DNA from: Cyanobacteria bacterium NC_groundwater_1444_Ag_S-0.65um_54_12
GTDB lineage: Bacteria > Cyanobacteriota > Sericytochromatia > S15B-MN24 > VGJW01
Reading direction: 5' to 3'
DNA: 7,775 nucleotides
Assembly (NCBI GenBank): GCA_016267585.1
Contig: JACQUT010000070.1
Location: 1-7,775 of the forward strand
Notes under the pieces: model-generated
The model's database searches: none
Told to the model about the DNA's origin: nothing
The model's input: the letters and a program-made list of their open reading frames with translations, nothing else
Position numbers and translations under genes: made by a program
Part shown: positions 6,867-7,775 of the stretch, piece after piece
Numbering within the stretch: the stretch's first letter is position 1
Layout: every line of letters starts with the position of its first letter

Positions 6867-7644
6867 ACCTGACTAACTGATTGGTACTCTCCATCATGCG
6901 ATCGGAAACCTGGATGGCTTTCGCTGAAGTATCATAAGCTTTTTGCGTGGCGATCATCATGACCATCTCGGTCACCAATTCGACATTGGAAGTTTCTAGC
7001 GCGCCTTGACGCAGCGCGCCGTGGCCATCGGTGCTGCCCGGGTTTCCGACTTGCGACGCTCCCGAGGCGCTGGTGGGCAGGTAGAGATTGTTACCGATGG
7101 ATTGCAGACCGGCCGGATTCGGGAAGATGGCGATGTTGACCTGACCGATCGGCACTTGCTCGGCTTCATTTCTGCGGCGCCCGAAGATCATGCCGTTTTC
7201 CCGCACCTTGATATCGGTGACGCCGCGCCCGATTTCTACTGGCGGATTGTCGAGCTTGAGCCCGGTCGAAGTGACGAGATTGCCATCGGCGTCTACCTTG
7301 AACCCCCCATCGCGCGTGTAGGCCAGGGTACCCGCAGAATCATTCAGCCGGACCTGGAAGAATCCCTGGCCATCGATGGCCAGGTCGAGCGGGTTGTTGG
7401 TGATCTGGAGATTACCTTGAACATGGTACTTGGTTATGGCCACCGGGCGCACGCCCAGGCCTATTTGCACGCCGGCGGCATCGACTCCGGGATTCTGAAT
7501 GGCCTGATAGAGCAGGTCCTGAAACTCGACGTTGCTCTTCTTGTAAGCGGTGGTATTGACGTTAGCCAGATTGTTGGCGATGGCGTCAATTCGCATCTGC
7601 TGAGCTTGCATACCGGTAGCGGCCGTCCAGATCGCATGCATCAT
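6865..7644 (-). CDS. flgG: Flagellar distal rod protein FlgG
   Basis: A 259-residue axial protein, matching the about 260 of E. coli FlgG, secreted by the flagellar export apparatus and forming the distal rod inside the P- and L-rings. The N-terminal rod-family motif is clear: IWTAATGMQAQQMRIDAIAN (5-24), then NLANVNTTAYKKS and FQDLLYQ. The core has GVQIGLGVRPVAI (58-70), GNLQITNNPLDLAIDGQGFF (77-96) and YTRDGGFKVDADGNLV (109-124). The C-terminal helix is GALETSNVELVTEMVMMIAT (214-233), QKAYD and NQLVR. The absence of a signal peptide is expected. The FlgG-specific segment after DLLYQ is about seven residues shorter than in Salmonella. The gene starts with two ATG codons (7642-7644 and 7639-7641), with AAGGAG ten bases upstream of the first. 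It lies 19 bases after flgF and six before flgA. Confidence 0.97.
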   Translation of the reverse strand: MMHAIWTAATGMQAQQMRIDAIANNLANVNTTAYKKSNVEFQDLLYQAIQNPGVDAAGVQIGLGVRPVAITKYHVQGNLQITNNPLDLAIDGQGFFQVRLNDSAGTLAYTRDGGFKVDADGNLVTSTGLKLDNPPVEIGRGVTDIKVRENGMIFGRRRNEAEQVPIGQVNIAIFPNPAGLQSIGNNLYLPTSASGASQVGNPGSTDGHGALRQGALETSNVELVTEMVMMIATQKAYDTSAKAIQVSDRMMESTNQLVR

Positions 7645-7654
7645 CGGGGTTCAT

Positions 7655-7660
7655 CTCCTT
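7655..7660 (-). promoter_or_regulatory. Ribosome binding site of flgG (AAGGAG)
   Basis: A near-perfect Shine-Dalgarno, AAGGAG, lies in the 19-base gap between flgF and flgG, ten bases before the first flgG ATG. An ATG directly after it (7652-7654) is out of frame with FlgG. This is the strongest ribosome binding site in the visible operon, consistent with the need for many rod subunits. Confidence 0.6.
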
Positions 7661-7663
7661 AAA

Positions 7664-7775
7664 CTACTGTACGCGCCCGACATCGTTTGCTGCCTTTTGC
7701 AGCATTTGATCGTGTGCCGTCACGATCTTTTGCTCCATACCGAACATGCGGTTAGCCTCCACCAGGCTCACCAGC
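7664..7775 (-). CDS. flgF: Proximal rod protein FlgF, C-terminal fragment (cut by the window edge)
   Basis: Only the last 36 codons and the TAG stop (7664-7666) are inside the window. The residues LVSLVEANRMFGMEQKIVTA followed by HDQMLQKAANDVGRVQ match the C-terminal helix of the rod/hook family (general pattern MVxLIEAxRxYExxxKVVxxxDxML). The ending AANDVGRV is typical of FlgF and its relatives and unlike FlgG or FlgE. Position directly before flgG, with 19 bases between, is the standard flgF-flgG order. Because most of the gene is outside the window, another rod or hook paralogue cannot be fully excluded. Confidence 0.82.
   Translation of the reverse strand, partial: LVSLVEANRMFGMEQKIVTAHDQMLQKAANDVGRVQ

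Larger units (their letters stand above)
3240..7775 (-). other. Flagellar rod/ring operon flgF-flgG-flgA-flgH-flgI-flgJ-sigma
   Basis: Seven consecutive genes point the same way with junctions of 19 bases (flgF-flgG), 6 (flgG-flgA), a 4-base ATGA overlap (flgA-flgH), a 1-base TGATG overlap (flgH-flgI), 2 bases (flgI-flgJ) and 10 bases (flgJ-sigma). There is no room for internal promoters between genes, so a single transcript is likely, with its promoter beyond position 7775. The flgI and sigma starts have no evident Shine-Dalgarno, which suggests their translation depends on ribosomes finishing the gene before. No flgM-like anti-sigma gene is in the visible part. Confidence 0.8.

Noticed and set aside
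7006..7662. 218-codon open frame on the plus strand over flgG
   Set aside because: It is antisense to flgG along most of its length and shows no motifs of its own.

Overview
The window looks like bacterial chromosome from a flagellated organism with two membranes. It encodes both the P-ring (FlgI) and the L-ring (FlgH), which are built only around rods that cross peptidoglycan and an outer membrane. It is moderately GC-rich and tightly packed, and I see no mobile element, tRNA, rRNA or CRISPR array. The pairing of a very long TIG/IPT plus NHL-propeller secreted protein with a FliA-like sigma gene at the end of a rod/ring operon resembles deep-branching lineages, possibly non-photosynthetic relatives of cyanobacteria such as Sericytochromatia. 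That placement is inference from general resemblance only. Two GCGATCGC octamers are compatible with it but prove nothing.

Region 1 (1-3186, plus strand): the 3' part of one very large gene whose start lies before the window. The visible 1061 residues read as the end of a carboxypeptidase-regulatory-like beta-sandwich, a linker region, one TIG/IPT domain, and then about 18 NHL-like propeller blade motifs.

Region 2 (3187-3239): a 53-base gap between two converging genes, holding at most a weak terminator-like hairpin.

Region 3 (3240-7775, minus strand): a compact flagellar basal-body operon transcribed toward low coordinates, in the order flgF (C-terminal end only), flgG, flgA, flgH, flgI, flgJ-type rod-binding gene, FliA/WhiG-type sigma factor. 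Junctions range from a 4-base overlap to 19-base gaps, so the genes are probably one transcript with translational coupling. The operon promoter lies outside the window.

The flagellar genes work together as follows. FlgF and FlgG form the proximal and distal rod. The FlgJ rod-binding domain assists rod assembly. FlgA is the periplasmic chaperone for the P-ring protein FlgI. FlgH forms the outer-membrane L-ring. The distal sigma factor presumably drives later flagellar genes, linking late gene expression to synthesis of basal-body parts. Departures from the textbook forms are a sigma factor whose region 3 is replaced by an acidic linker, an FlgH without a lipoprotein cysteine, a complete absence of cysteine from all visible flagellar proteins, a shortened FlgG-specific segment, and C-tracts at the start of flgJ. 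I see no clearly new multi-gene system; these are unusual variants of a known one next to an uncharacterised giant propeller protein.
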